From Caballeronia zhejiangensis (GTDB lineage: Bacteria; Pseudomonadota; Gammaproteobacteria; Burkholderiales; Burkholderiaceae), in contig NZ_JFHD01000002.1 of assembly GCF_000698575.1 (NCBI RefSeq), positions 434,001-498,000 of the forward strand: a DNA stretch of 64,000 nt. Reading direction: 5' to 3'. Below, piece after piece: positions 43,692 to 54,463 of the stretch (position 1 is the first letter of the stretch; each line of letters starts with the position of its first letter). The position numbers were made by a program, and so were the translations under genes. The notes under the pieces were generated by a model that worked only from the letters and a program-made list of their open reading frames with translations, was not told where the DNA came from and did no database searches.

Positions 43692-44552
43692 TTAGCTCGC
43701 CGCGTAGGCGCCGTGCGCGTGCAGCGCGGCTTCGGCCTGTTCGAGATGGGCGACGGCGTCCTTGCCTTCGAGCGCGAGCAGATGCGCGACGAGCATCTCC
43801 GCCAGCGCCGACGCCGCGACGAGCGACGGAAAGAACGACGGCGATTCGTGCGCGAAGATCAGCGTGTGATCGGCGTTCAGCGCGATGGGCGACACGGCGC
43901 TGTCAGTGAGCGCGATGAGTTTCGCGCCGCGCTCGATCGCCGCCTGCGCGACGCGCACGGCTTCGACGGAATACGGCGCAAAGCTGACGACGACCACCGC
44001 GTGCTTTTTCTCGATGCCGCGCAGTTGCATTTCGAGCGTGCCCGCTTCGCCGCTGATCAAACTCACCGACGGCCGAAACAGGCGATATCCATAAAGCAGG
44101 CCGAACGCGACGGGATAGCACGACCGAAAGCCCGCGACGTGCACATGCGGCGCTTTCTTGAGCGTCTTCGCCGTATCGACGACGCTCTGCGCGTTTTGCG
44201 CGAGCGTGAGTTCGAGATTGTGCGATTGCGCGTGTGCGAGATCGCGGCTCAGGTGATTGTCGGCGCCGCCTTTGACGAGCGAACGGGCGCGCGTCGTCAG
44301 CGGCTCGGGGCGCGTGCGTACGCGGCTCACGAAGATTTCGCGCAACTCGTTCCAGCCGGGGAAGCCGAGTTGCTGGGAGAGACGGACCATCGCGGCGGGC
44401 TGGACCTTGGCGCGCTCGGCGACCTTGCGCATCGAGAGGACGGCGACTTCGTCGGGATAGTCGAGAAGGAAGGCGGCGCCGGCCTGGAATTGCGGGCTCA
44501 GATCGGGGAAGCGGTCGCGGATCGTCGCCGCGAGTTGGTCGAAGGTGGGCAC
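43692..44552 (-). CDS. MurR/RpiR family transcriptional regulator
   Basis: 286 aa. The N-terminal RpiR helix-turn-helix (VLSMRKVAERAKVQPAAMVRLSQQL) is followed by a SIS sugar-isomerase domain (HVHVAGFRSCYPVAFGLLYG, VVVSFAPYSVEAVRVAQAAI, KLIALTDSAVSPIA). SIS domains of these regulators usually sense sugar phosphates, although some RpiR members in Burkholderia-type clusters control amine or amino-acid genes. It lies 107 bp upstream of the aminotransferase on the same strand. Shared palindromes nearby make it the best candidate regulator of this cluster. Confidence 0.92.
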   Translation of the reverse strand: MPTFDQLAATIRDRFPDLSPQFQAGAAFLLDYPDEVAVLSMRKVAERAKVQPAAMVRLSQQLGFPGWNELREIFVSRVRTRPEPLTTRARSLVKGGADNHLSRDLAHAQSHNLELTLAQNAQSVVDTAKTLKKAPHVHVAGFRSCYPVAFGLLYGYRLFRPSVSLISGEAGTLEMQLRGIEKKHAVVVVSFAPYSVEAVRVAQAAIERGAKLIALTDSAVSPIALNADHTLIFAHESPSFFPSLVAASALAEMLVAHLLALEGKDAVAHLEQAEAALHAHGAYAAS

Positions 44553-44627
44553 GTTCTGGATGCTTGAGGAAGCGGACGCGCTATTTAAGCATGAGCGCGA
44601 CGTGGAGAGCGGTCGCGCGCAGAAAAC

Positions 44628-44663
44628 AAAAAAGCCGCTGTCCTTGTGGAACAGCGGCTTTTT
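44628..44663 (-). terminator. Rho-independent terminator after tRNA-Met
   Basis: 13-bp stem AAAAAGCCGCTGT / ACAGCGGCTTTTT with a 9-base loop, 9 bp beyond the tRNA 3' end. On the minus strand it ends in six Us. Confidence 0.9.
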
Positions 44664-44671
44664 CTTGAAGC

Positions 44672-44748
<77 letters not shown>

Positions 44749-44836
44749 GAAAGAAGACGAGATTATGGCGAGCGTCGAAGCGGGTGTCAACCCCTTCTGC
44801 GCGATTTATTTAACAAATCGCGCAGAAGCCCGTCGA

Positions 44837-46495
44837 TTAATCCTCGTGATACACATTCGACTTGCGCGTGTCCTTCACGAACAGCATGCCGATCACGAAG
44901 GTGATCAACGCGATCACGATCGGATACCACAAGCCCGAGTAGATATCGCCCTTCGCGGCGACGATCGCGAACGCGGTCGCCGGCAGGAAGCCGCCGAACC
45001 AGCCATTGCCGATGTGATACGGCAGCGACATCGACGTATAGCGGATGCGCGCCGGGAACATCTCGACCAGCATCGCCGCGATCGGGCCGTAGACCATCGT
45101 CACGAAGATCACGAGGATCGTCAGCACCACGATCGCCATCGGCCAGTTGATCAGCGCCGGATCGGCCTTTGCCGGATAACCCGCGCTCTTCAGCGTGCCG
45201 GCGAGCGTCTTGTCGAACGCCGCGCCTTGCGTCTTCGCGTCGGCGGCCTTGCCGTCGTACGTGTTCACCACCGTTTCGCCGACCTTGATCTGCGCCTGCG
45301 TGCCCGCCGGCGCCGCCACGTTCTCATAGTTGAGACCGGCCTTCGACAGCGCGCTCTTCGCGATATCGCACGAGCTCGTGAACTTCGCCGTGCCCACCGG
45401 ATTGAACTGGAACGAGCACTCGCCCGGATCGGCGATGACGACGATCGGCGACTTCTGCGTCGCGGCTTCGAGCGTCGGATTCGTGTAGTGCGCGAGCGCC
45501 TTGAAGAGCGGGAAGAAGGAGAGCGCGGCAATCAGGCAGCCCGCCATGATGATCGGCTTGCGGCCGATACGATCCGACAGCGACCCGAAGAACACGAAGA
45601 ATGGCGTACCGATCAGCAGCGCCACCGCGACCATGATGTTCGCGCTGGTGCCATCGACCTTGAGCGTCTGCGTGAGGAAGAAGAGCGAGTAGAACTGGCC
45701 CGTGTACCACACGACCGCCTGTCCCGCCGTCAGACCGAAGAGCGCGAGCAGCACGATCTTCAGGTTCTTCCACTCGCCGAACGCTTCCTTGAGCGGCGCC
45801 TTCGAGGTCTTGCCTTCCGCCTTGATGCGCTCGAACACCGGCGATTCATGCAGTTTCATCCGAATCCACACCGAGATCGCGAGCAGCAGGATCGATACGA
45901 GGAACGGAATGCGCCAGCCCCAAGCGCCGAACTGCTCTTCGCCCATGATCGTGCGGACCGCGAGAATCACGATCAGCGAGATGAAGAGGCCGAGCGTCGC
46001 CGTGGTCTGGATCCACGCCGTCCACGCGCCGCGCTTGTTCGACGGCGCATGTTCCGCGACATACGTCGCCGCGCCGCCGTATTCGCCGCCGAGCGCGAGG
46101 CCTTGCAACAACCGCATTGCGATGAAGATGATCGGCGCCGCGATGCCTATGGTCGCGTATCCCGGCAGGAAGCCGATCAGGAACGTCGACAGACCCATGA
46201 TGACGATCGTCACGAGGAACGTGTACTTGCGCCCGACCATGTCGCCGAGCCGCCCGAACACGATCGCGCCGAACGGACGCACCGCGAAGCCCGCCGCGAA
46301 GCCCAGCAAGGTGAAGATGAAGCCGGCCGTCGGATTGACGCCCGAGAAGAACGTCTTGCTGATATAGACGGCGAGCGAGCCCGCCAGATAGAAGTCATAC
46401 CATTCGAACACCGTGCCGAGCGACGAAGCGAAGATGACCTTCTTCTCCTCCGCCGTCATCGGTGCGTGTGACACGCGCCCTTCGACCGTAGCCAT
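44837..46495 (-). CDS. MHS family MFS transporter with large periplasmic insertion
   Basis: 552 aa, about 100 longer than ordinary MHS transporters. The N-terminal half is standard: FASSLGTVFEWYDFYLAGSL, FGRLGDMVGRKYTFLV, RLLQGLALGGEYGGAATYVA, GWRIPFLVSILLL. About residues 334-450 form a soluble insertion (HYTNPTLEAATQKSPIVVIA to GYPAKADPALINW) with C360 and C376, which could pair. Membrane helices resume at WPMAIVVLTILVIFVTMVYG. The insertion probably faces the periplasm. The substrate is unknown. It stands alone between the tRNA and the two-component genes. Confidence 0.92.
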   Translation of the reverse strand: MATVEGRVSHAPMTAEEKKVIFASSLGTVFEWYDFYLAGSLAVYISKTFFSGVNPTAGFIFTLLGFAAGFAVRPFGAIVFGRLGDMVGRKYTFLVTIVIMGLSTFLIGFLPGYATIGIAAPIIFIAMRLLQGLALGGEYGGAATYVAEHAPSNKRGAWTAWIQTTATLGLFISLIVILAVRTIMGEEQFGAWGWRIPFLVSILLLAISVWIRMKLHESPVFERIKAEGKTSKAPLKEAFGEWKNLKIVLLALFGLTAGQAVVWYTGQFYSLFFLTQTLKVDGTSANIMVAVALLIGTPFFVFFGSLSDRIGRKPIIMAGCLIAALSFFPLFKALAHYTNPTLEAATQKSPIVVIADPGECSFQFNPVGTAKFTSSCDIAKSALSKAGLNYENVAAPAGTQAQIKVGETVVNTYDGKAADAKTQGAAFDKTLAGTLKSAGYPAKADPALINWPMAIVVLTILVIFVTMVYGPIAAMLVEMFPARIRYTSMSLPYHIGNGWFGGFLPATAFAIVAAKGDIYSGLWYPIVIALITFVIGMLFVKDTRKSNVYHED

Positions 46496-46727
46496 GCATC
46501 GTCTCCTGTTCTGATTTTCGATTACATCGGTCCGCGATAAGGCGGCTCCGGTGCAAAGGATTATTGGAACGAAAACTTACGGCGTTCTGACGCCGCGTGT
46601 CCGGACGCGAGCGACGTCCGAAACGACGATTTACGCCTAAGCCGCGCATATGTGATGCGAACGACCGTCTAAATTCGTCTATGCTCGTGCTTCGTGCGCG
46701 CGAAATGCGAATCTGCCGCGCTCGCGC

Positions 46728-48299
46728 TCAGGGTTTGTCCCGGGCAGGAAAAACCCGCTGAAGACTGACGCGGACAAGCGTTCCGGCGAGTCGCGGGCTG
46801 TCCTGATACACGTGATCCTCGATGGCGAGCGCGCCGCCGTGCATCGCCGCGATCTCCTTGACGATGGCAAGACCGAGTCCGCTGCCGTCGCCGTCGCGCC
46901 CGAGAATGCGATAGAAGCGCTCGACCACGCGCTCGCGTTCCGCCGCCGGAATGCCGAGTCCCGTGTCTTCCACTTCCAGATGCACGAGATCGAGATCGTC
47001 GTCGTCGGTCCGCACGCGTACGGTGATGCGCCCGCCCGCCGGCGTGTAGCGGATCGCGTTGTCGATCAGGTTCGACAGCATCTCGCGCAGCATCACGACA
47101 TTGCCTTCCACTTCGACCGCAAACGGCGGCTCCTCATAACCGAGATCCATGCGTTTCGCGAGTGCCGCCTGAACCCAGTCGCGCACCGCGAGCCGCGCGA
47201 GATCGGTCAGGACGATGCGCGTGAATATCTGCCCCGTCGCGCGATTCTCGGCGCGCGCGAGCGCGAGCAATTGCGTGACGAGACGCGCGGCATGCTCGGA
47301 ACTCATCGCGATCTGTTCTAGCGAGCGCTGCACTTCCGTCGAGACGTCCTGGCGCATCGCGAGTTCCGCCTGCATGCGCAGGCCCGCGAGCGGCGTTTTC
47401 ATCTGATGCGCGGCATCGGCGATGAAGCGCTTCTGGAACTCCATGTTCTGTTCGAGGCGCGTGAGCAGGTCGTTGAACGACGCGACGAGCGGCGCGATCT
47501 CCGGCGGCGCGCTGCCGGCCTGCAGCGGCGAGAGATCGTCGGGGCGGCGCGCGCGGATGTTCGACTGCAGCGCGTGCAGCGGCGCGAGCCCGCGCGAAAG
47601 CCCGAACCATACGAGGATGATCGCGAGCGGCAGGATCACGAACTGCGGCAGGATCACGCCCTTGATGATGTCGTTGGCGAGCTGGCTGCGCTTGTCGAGC
47701 GTCTCCGCAACCTGCACGAGCACCGGCTGCGCGCTGTGCGGATCGCGCCCGGGCGCGAGGCCGGGCAGATCGACCGTCGTGTATGCGACGCGGATATCGT
47801 TGCCGCGCAGCACATCGTCGCGAAACTCGACGATGCCCGGCTGCGGACGATCGTCGTCGTGCGGCAAGGGCATGTCGCGATCGCCGCCGACGAGTTCGCC
47901 GCGCGTGCCGAGCACCTGGAAAAACACGCTGTCGACGTTATCGGCGCGCAGGAAATCGCGCGTCGCGTCGGGCAGGCGGAGTTCCGCGACGCCGTTTACC
48001 GGCTGAATCTGGCGCGCAAGCACGTAGGCGTCGGCTTCGAGCGCGCGGTCGAACGGCCCGTTCGCGATCGATTTCGCGACCAGATACGTCACCGCGATGC
48101 TCATCGGCCAGAGCAGCAGCAGCGGCGCGAGCATCCAGTCGAGAATCTCGCCGAAGAGCGAGCGTGGATGCGTTTCGGCGTTGGGCTCGAGCTCGTCGGG
48201 CGGCGCGAACGGATTCGCGTAGCGCGCGTCGCGCAGCGCGTCGGAGTCGTCGTTCGCTTGTGCGTTTCGCTGAGTTTCGTGGGAAACGGGCGACGCCAT
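46728..48299 (-). CDS. Sensor histidine kinase, TctE/QseC type
   Basis: 523 aa. Two membrane helices (about residues 52-75 and 213-233) flank a periplasmic region of about 140 residues. A HAMP-like linker follows. The phosphoacceptor is H298 in FIADAAHQMKTPLAGLRM. N-box NLIDNAIRYTPAGGRI, G1 DTGLGIPAAE and G2 GDGSGLGLAIVKEIAAMHGG are intact. The first 45 residues are a cytoplasmic polar extension. It is 5 bp downstream of its response regulator. The signal is unknown; TctE relatives often sense carboxylates. Confidence 0.93.
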   Translation of the reverse strand: MASPVSHETQRNAQANDDSDALRDARYANPFAPPDELEPNAETHPRSLFGEILDWMLAPLLLLWPMSIAVTYLVAKSIANGPFDRALEADAYVLARQIQPVNGVAELRLPDATRDFLRADNVDSVFFQVLGTRGELVGGDRDMPLPHDDDRPQPGIVEFRDDVLRGNDIRVAYTTVDLPGLAPGRDPHSAQPVLVQVAETLDKRSQLANDIIKGVILPQFVILPLAIILVWFGLSRGLAPLHALQSNIRARRPDDLSPLQAGSAPPEIAPLVASFNDLLTRLEQNMEFQKRFIADAAHQMKTPLAGLRMQAELAMRQDVSTEVQRSLEQIAMSSEHAARLVTQLLALARAENRATGQIFTRIVLTDLARLAVRDWVQAALAKRMDLGYEEPPFAVEVEGNVVMLREMLSNLIDNAIRYTPAGGRITVRVRTDDDDLDLVHLEVEDTGLGIPAAERERVVERFYRILGRDGDGSGLGLAIVKEIAAMHGGALAIEDHVYQDSPRLAGTLVRVSLQRVFPARDKP

Positions 48300-48304
48300 G
48301 CGGC

Positions 48305-49033
48305 CTACTTATAGTGATGGCTGGCGGACTCGCCGGCGTGCGGCCCGCCCGCGCCGTTCGTCGTGGCGGCCGCTTTCTCCAGCGTGTAACCGAGACCGCG
48401 TACCGTGATGATCTTCGCGCCGCTCGGCTCGATCTTCTTCCGCAGCCGATGCACGTAGACCTCGATCGCGTTATTGCTGACTTCCTCGCCCCACTCGCAC
48501 AGGTGATTGACGAGCTGCTCCTTCGATACGAGCCGGCCGGTTCGCTGCAGCAGCACTTCGAGCACGCCGAGTTCGCGCGCGGACAGATCGATGACCTGAT
48601 CGCCGATCGTCGCAATGCGCCCGATCTGATCGAAGGCGAGCGAGCCGTGCCGGACGACGGTCGGACCGCCGCCCGCGCCGCGGCGCGTGAGCGCACGGAC
48701 GCGCGCTTCGAGTTCGTTGAGCGCGAAGGGCTTCGCCATGTAATCGTCCGCGCCGAGATCGAGACCTTTCACGCGCTCGTCGACGGAATCGGCGGCGGTG
48801 AGGATCAGCACGGGCATCTGCGAATTGCGCGCGCGCAGGCGGCGCAGCACCTCGAGACCGGGCATCAGCGGCAGGCCGAGATCGAGGATCAGCAGGTCGA
48901 AAGTTTGCAGGGAAAGGGCGGTGTCCGCTTCGACGCCATGCTTCACATGGTCGACGGCGTATCCCGATTGGCGGAGTGATCGGACGAGCCCGTCCGCGAG
49001 TATGCTGTCGTCTTCGGCAATGAGGATTCGCAT
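48305..49033 (-). CDS. OmpR/PhoB family response regulator
   Basis: 242 aa from ATG 49033 ([20 protein letters not shown]). Receiver domain with acidic pair E7-D8-D9, phospho-acceptor D51 ([13 protein letters not shown]), T79 (LILTAADS) and K101 (ADDYMAKPF). The winged-helix DNA-binding domain follows ([50 protein letters not shown]). It is transcribed ahead of the kinase gene at 46728-48299 and is divergent from recA. Confidence 0.95.
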   Translation of the reverse strand: MRILIAEDDSILADGLVRSLRQSGYAVDHVKHGVEADTALSLQTFDLLILDLGLPLMPGLEVLRRLRARNSQMPVLILTAADSVDERVKGLDLGADDYMAKPFALNELEARVRALTRRGAGGGPTVVRHGSLAFDQIGRIATIGDQVIDLSARELGVLEVLLQRTGRLVSKEQLVNHLCEWGEEVSNNAIEVYVHRLRKKIEPSGAKIITVRGLGYTLEKAAATTNGAGGPHAGESASHHYK

Positions 49034-49185
49034 CGTCGTGTGCGCCTTTGTACGCCATGCATGCGCGATCAAGCGCATCGGCATTGCCGGCACCGTGTGT
49101 CGCCCGGCGCGGCGGTCTCCAGGTGTTCGTGGTTCTTGCGTGCTTGGGCGACGTGGAAAAAAAGCTGCGCCACGCCGCGACAGGC

Positions 49186-49212
49186 TTGCAAAAACTACTG
49201 TTTTTTTATACA
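49186..49212 (+). promoter_or_regulatory. recA: recA promoter
   Basis: TTGCAA (49186-49191) and TATACA (49207-49212) form a sigma70-type pair with a short 15-bp spacer. The LexA box covers the spacer and -10, so LexA would block polymerase. Confidence 0.6.
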
Positions 49213-49213
49213 G
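49198..49213 (+). promoter_or_regulatory. recA: LexA (SOS) box upstream of recA
   Basis: CTGT-N8-ACAG with an all-T/A centre, 103 bp before the recA start. It matches the gamma/betaproteobacterial LexA consensus at every conserved base, including flanking TA and TG. Confidence 0.9.
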
Positions 49214-49315
49214 TGTCTGCGTGAGTGGGAAGGGCGGTTTCGTATGCTCGATCGAGCGGCGAAAAACCCCGTGAACACTGCCTCAGACGCCGTTCATCAT
49301 AGCAAAGGACGATTC

Positions 49316-50386
<1,071 letters not shown>

Positions 50387-50405
50387 GCATCGAGCCTGAA
50401 GGAAG

Positions 50406-51353
50406 ATGCAGACGCGCCGGCTCGGATCCAAGGCAGACCCGGCGGATAACGGAACCGGCGACGATTCCGATTCCGTCGATCGCTACGAGCGAAGCAGCGA
50501 GCGGCGCGGTGCATCGTCGAAGTCAGGCGGCTTCAGGCGCAGCAACAAGGAACGCGCCGGCGCGAAGTCATTCGCGTCGGCGCGTCGCGTTTTCGAGCCT
50601 GTTAAAAGGGATGAAAGCAGCGTAGATGCGAATGATCGCGCGGCCCGCCTGGAACAAGCTCGCGCCTTACTGAAGCAGGCGACAGCGCAGCCGAAGGCGC
50701 CCCCCGCCGATCGCAGCCCGCCGTCCGCTAACCCCCCGGACCCATTCGAAGACGCCGATCCATTCGAGCCCTTCGAACAATGCGTGCCTTCCGAGCCATC
50801 GCCAGCCGTTTCCGGCGAAACGGTTTATAGCCGCTCCAGCCAGCGCACCCGCAAGACATCGGCAAACGAAGTCAACAATCCCAAACGTCCGCAACGCTCG
50901 TTGAAGGGCCGCGCGCTCGCGTTCCTGTCGCGTCGCGAGTACAGCCGCGCGGAGTTGTCGCGCAAGCTGCGTCCGTACGTCGAAGAAGCCGCTCCGCTCG
51001 AATCCCTGTTGGACAGTCTCGAGCGCGATGGCTGGCTGTCGAACGAGCGCTTCGTCGAGAGCGTCGTGCATCGGCGGGCGTCGCGCATGGGCGGCAGCAG
51101 GATCATCAGCGAGCTGAAGCGGCATGCCGTCGGCGAAACGCTCATCAGCGAAACCGCCGACAAGCTCGCACAGTCCGAAACCGCGCGCGCCAGGGCGGTG
51201 TGGGAAAAGAAATACGGCGTGCCGCCGGAGACGCCCGCCGAGCGCGCCAAGCAGGCGCGCTTTCTGGCTGCGCGCGGTTTTTCGAGCGGTACGATCGGCA
51301 AGATATTGAAGGGCGGTGACGAAGATTGGAGCGAGGAAATCGTCGACGACTGA
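50406..51353 (+). CDS. recX: Regulatory protein RecX with long N-terminal extension
   Basis: 315 aa from ATG 50406 (GAAGGAAG upstream). The RecX three-helix-repeat domain occupies about residues 165-315 (SLKGRALAFLSRREYSRAEL, LLDSLERDGWLSNERFVESV, ETPAERAKQARFLAARGFSS). RecX caps RecA filaments and limits their growth. The first 165 residues are low-complexity, rich in Ser, Pro, Arg and acidic residues (PPSANPPDPFEDADPFEPFE), and have no counterpart in the 150-170-aa classical RecX. The extension is probably disordered. Confidence 0.9.
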   Translation: MQTRRLGSKADPADNGTGDDSDSVDRYERSSERRGASSKSGGFRRSNKERAGAKSFASARRVFEPVKRDESSVDANDRAARLEQARALLKQATAQPKAPPADRSPPSANPPDPFEDADPFEPFEQCVPSEPSPAVSGETVYSRSSQRTRKTSANEVNNPKRPQRSLKGRALAFLSRREYSRAELSRKLRPYVEEAAPLESLLDSLERDGWLSNERFVESVVHRRASRMGGSRIISELKRHAVGETLISETADKLAQSETARARAVWEKKYGVPPETPAERAKQARFLAARGFSSGTIGKILKGGDEDWSEEIVDD

Positions 51354-51465
51354 GCGCCCGTTCGGCTTGATCCGCACGCGCGTTCCATTCGTCAGGCACA
51401 TGCCCGGCTCGAAATACCCGATATGCTAAAATTCCACGGTTTTCCCCGTACCGGCTCACTCCAGC

Positions 51466-52104
51466 ATGCCTCTCTCGCCTCCCGCTCCCCGACAATTGCG
51501 TCATAGCCGCGCGATTCGAGTGGAAGCGTTCGAACGCGACGACGGCCTGTGGGATATCGAAGCCTGTCTAACCGATGAGAAGCCGCGCGACTTCCAGCTC
51601 GCGACGGGCGTCCGGCCGCACGGCCTGCCGATCCATGAACTCTGGCTGCGCATCACCATCGATCGCACACTCAGCATCGTCGACGTCGAAGCGTCGTCCG
51701 ACTGGGCGCCGTATGGCGGTTTGTGCGCCGAGTCCAATGCGGTCTATCGCAAGCTCATCGGGCTCAATCTCCTCCAGAATTTTCGCCGCGAAGCCAACAC
51801 GCTGCTGCGCGGCACTGCCGGCTGCACGCATCTCACCGAGTTGTGCGGGGTCTTGCCGACCGCAGCCATTCAGGCATTCGCGGGCGACGTCTGGAAGATC
51901 GAGGACGGCAATCCATTCAAGCAAGCCGACGCCAACGCGCAGCGCGACGAGCCGCCGTTTCAGCTCGGCCGATGCCACGCGCTGCGTTTCGACGGACCCG
52001 CGGTCAGGGAACACTACCCGCGCTGGTTCGGCCACGCGCCCGGCGAACCATCCAGATCCGGAACAACGGTGCAAGACAGGCCGGAGACAAAGTCCGCCTC
52101 GTAG
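51466..52104 (+). CDS. DUF2889 domain-containing protein
   Basis: 212 aa. The sequence MPLSPPAPRQLRHSRAIRVE, then ACLTDEKPRDFQ, GLPIHELWLRITIDRTLSIV, and the conserved GTAGCTHLTELCGVLPTAAI fit the DUF2889 family. That family often sits in sucCD-recX neighbourhoods of Burkholderiales and has no known function. The Cys/His pair in GCTHLTELCG is the most conserved part and could bind metal. It lies between recX (113 bp) and sucC (105 bp). Confidence 0.85.
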   Translation: MPLSPPAPRQLRHSRAIRVEAFERDDGLWDIEACLTDEKPRDFQLATGVRPHGLPIHELWLRITIDRTLSIVDVEASSDWAPYGGLCAESNAVYRKLIGLNLLQNFRREANTLLRGTAGCTHLTELCGVLPTAAIQAFAGDVWKIEDGNPFKQADANAQRDEPPFQLGRCHALRFDGPAVREHYPRWFGHAPGEPSRSGTTVQDRPETKSAS

Positions 52105-52209
52105 CGCGCAAGCAGCGCTCGCGCTCACGCACGGAATTCAAACAAGAAAAGAATCAGCGGTTCAAGCAAACAGAAGTTCACTCCAACTCTCAGACTGAAG
52201 GAATCACGC

Positions 52210-53376
52210 ATGAAGATTCACGAGTACCAGGGTAAGGAAATCCTGCGGAAATTCGGCGTCGCGGTCCCGCGCGGCAAACCCGTGTTCTCGGTGGATGATG
52301 CGGTCAAGGCCGCGGAAGAGCTGGGCGGCCCGGTTTGGGTCGTCAAGGCGCAGATTCACGCCGGCGGCCGCGGTAAGGGCGGCGGCGTGAAGGTCGCGAA
52401 GTCGATCGAACAGGTCCGCGAATACGCGAACCAGATCCTCGGCATGCAGCTCGTCACGCACCAGACCGGCCCCGAAGGCCAGAAGGTCAATCGCCTGCTG
52501 ATCGAAGAAGGCGCGGACATCAAGAAGGAACTGTACGTCGGCCTCGTGCTCGACCGCGTTTCGCAGAAGATCGTCGTGATGGCGTCGAGCGAAGGCGGCA
52601 TGGACATCGAAGAAGTCGCGGAAAAGACGCCGGAACTGCTGCACAAGTTCGCCGTCGAGCCGTCGACCGGTCTGCAAGACGCGGACGCCGATGATCTCGC
52701 ACGCAAGATCGGCATTCCCGATGCATCGATCCCGCAAGCGCGCGCGATCCTGCAAGGCCTGTACAAGGCGTTCTTCGAAACCGACGCATCGCTCGCGGAA
52801 ATCAACCCGCTGATCGTGACCGGCGAAGGCAAGGTCATCGCGCTCGACGCCAAGTTCAACTTCGATTCGAACGCGCTGTTCCGTCATCCGGAAATCGTCG
52901 CGTACCGCGATCTGGACGAAGAAGATCCGGCTGAAGTCGAAGCGTCGAAGTTCGACCTCGCATACATCTCGCTCGACGGCAACATCGGCTGTCTCGTGAA
53001 CGGCGCAGGCCTCGCGATGGCCACGATGGACACCATCAAGCTGTTCGGCGGCGAGCCGGCGAACTTCCTCGACGTCGGCGGCGGTGCGACGACCGAGAAA
53101 GTGACCGAAGCGTTCAAGCTGATGCTGAAGAACCCGAACCTGAAGGCGATCCTCGTGAACATCTTCGGCGGCATCATGCGTTGCGACGTGATCGCCGAAG
53201 GCGTGATCGCTGCGTCGAAGGCCGTGGACCTGAAGGTGCCGCTCGTCGTGCGCATGAAGGGCACGAACGAAGACCTCGGCAAGAAGATGCTGGCCGACTC
53301 GGGCCTGCCGATCATCTCGGCGGACAGCATGGAAGAAGCCGCGCAGAAGGTCGTCGCGGCGGCCGAAGGCAAGTAA
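52210..53376 (+). CDS. sucC: Succinyl-CoA synthetase (ADP-forming) beta subunit
   Basis: 388 aa, the family length. N-terminal ATP-grasp: [38 protein letters not shown]. The C-terminal ligase-CoA half has [40 protein letters not shown] and [19 protein letters not shown]. With SucD it makes ATP from succinyl-CoA in the TCA cycle. sucD follows after 97 bp. Confidence 0.99.
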   Translation: MKIHEYQGKEILRKFGVAVPRGKPVFSVDDAVKAAEELGGPVWVVKAQIHAGGRGKGGGVKVAKSIEQVREYANQILGMQLVTHQTGPEGQKVNRLLIEEGADIKKELYVGLVLDRVSQKIVVMASSEGGMDIEEVAEKTPELLHKFAVEPSTGLQDADADDLARKIGIPDASIPQARAILQGLYKAFFETDASLAEINPLIVTGEGKVIALDAKFNFDSNALFRHPEIVAYRDLDEEDPAEVEASKFDLAYISLDGNIGCLVNGAGLAMATMDTIKLFGGEPANFLDVGGGATTEKVTEAFKLMLKNPNLKAILVNIFGGIMRCDVIAEGVIAASKAVDLKVPLVVRMKGTNEDLGKKMLADSGLPIISADSMEEAAQKVVAAAEGK

Positions 53377-53473
53377 GCGCGTTCGCTTGTTGCCTTAAGA
53401 GAGCGTTCCACCAGATACGAATGGCGGCGCCTGGCTTTTTGCATGGCGACGCCAAACGAACAGAGGTCACTAC

Positions 53474-54355
53474 ATGTCGATTCTGATCAACAAAGACACG
53501 AAGGTCATCACGCAGGGCATCACCGGCAAGACCGGCCAGTTCCACACGCGCGCCTGCCGCGAATACGCGAACGGCCGCGAAGCGTACGTCGCGGGCGTGA
53601 ACCCGAAGAAGGCCGGCGAAGACTTCGAAGGCATTCCCATCTACGCGTCCGTGAAGGAAGCGAAGGCCGAAACCGGCGCGACCGTTTCGGTCATCTACGT
53701 GCCGCCCGCGGGCGCTGCCGCCGCGATCTGGGAAGCCGTCGAGGCCGATCTCGATCTCGCGATCTGCATCACGGAAGGCATTCCGGTTCGCGACATGCTC
53801 GAAATCAAGGACCGCATGCGCCGCGAAAATCGCAAGACGCTGCTGCTCGGACCGAACTGCCCCGGCACGATCACGCCGGACGAGCTGAAGATCGGCATCA
53901 TGCCGGGTCACATCCACAAGAAGGGCCGCATCGGCGTCGTGTCGCGTTCGGGCACGCTGACGTATGAAGCGGTCGGCCAGTTGACGGCGCTGGGCCTCGG
54001 CCAGTCGTCGGCGGTCGGTATCGGCGGCGATCCGATCAACGGTCTGAAGCACATCGACGTGATGAAGATGTTCAACGACGATCCGGAAACGGACGCCGTC
54101 ATCATGATCGGCGAGATCGGCGGTCCGGACGAAGCGAACGCCGCTTACTGGATCAAGGACAACATGAAGAAGCCGGTCGTCGGCTTCATCGCGGGCGTGA
54201 CGGCGCCTCCGGGCAAGCGCATGGGCCACGCAGGCGCGCTGATCTCGGGCGGTGCGGACACGGCTGACGCCAAGCTCGAAATCATGGACGCGTGCGGCAT
54301 CAAGGTCACGAAGAATCCGTCGGAGATGGCACGTCTGCTGAAGTCGGTTCTCTGA
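53474..54355 (+). CDS. sucD: Succinyl-CoA synthetase alpha subunit
   Basis: 293 aa. The CoA-binding Rossmann domain starts [20 protein letters not shown] and [20 protein letters not shown]. The phosphohistidine is H252 in [34 protein letters not shown] is the interface segment. It pairs with sucC. A terminator follows at 54419-54452. Confidence 0.99.
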   Translation: MSILINKDTKVITQGITGKTGQFHTRACREYANGREAYVAGVNPKKAGEDFEGIPIYASVKEAKAETGATVSVIYVPPAGAAAAIWEAVEADLDLAICITEGIPVRDMLEIKDRMRRENRKTLLLGPNCPGTITPDELKIGIMPGHIHKKGRIGVVSRSGTLTYEAVGQLTALGLGQSSAVGIGGDPINGLKHIDVMKMFNDDPETDAVIMIGEIGGPDEANAAYWIKDNMKKPVVGFIAGVTAPPGKRMGHAGALISGGADTADAKLEIMDACGIKVTKNPSEMARLLKSVL

Positions 54356-54418
54356 TCGAAGCAGGCAAATTACGCGAGGGTTTGGTACTCTTACTGATTC
54401 CTTTCGTAAAAGCCATTG

Positions 54419-54452
54419 AAAAGCGAGGGAGCGCTGCTTCCTCGCTTTTTTC
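54419..54452 (+). terminator. Rho-independent terminator after sucCD
   Basis: 10-bp stem AAAAGCGAGG / CCTCGCTTTT with an 11-base loop and a T-run, 63 bp after the sucD stop. The terC start follows 12 bp later. Confidence 0.9.
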
Positions 54453-54463
54453 ATTTCAGCCTC

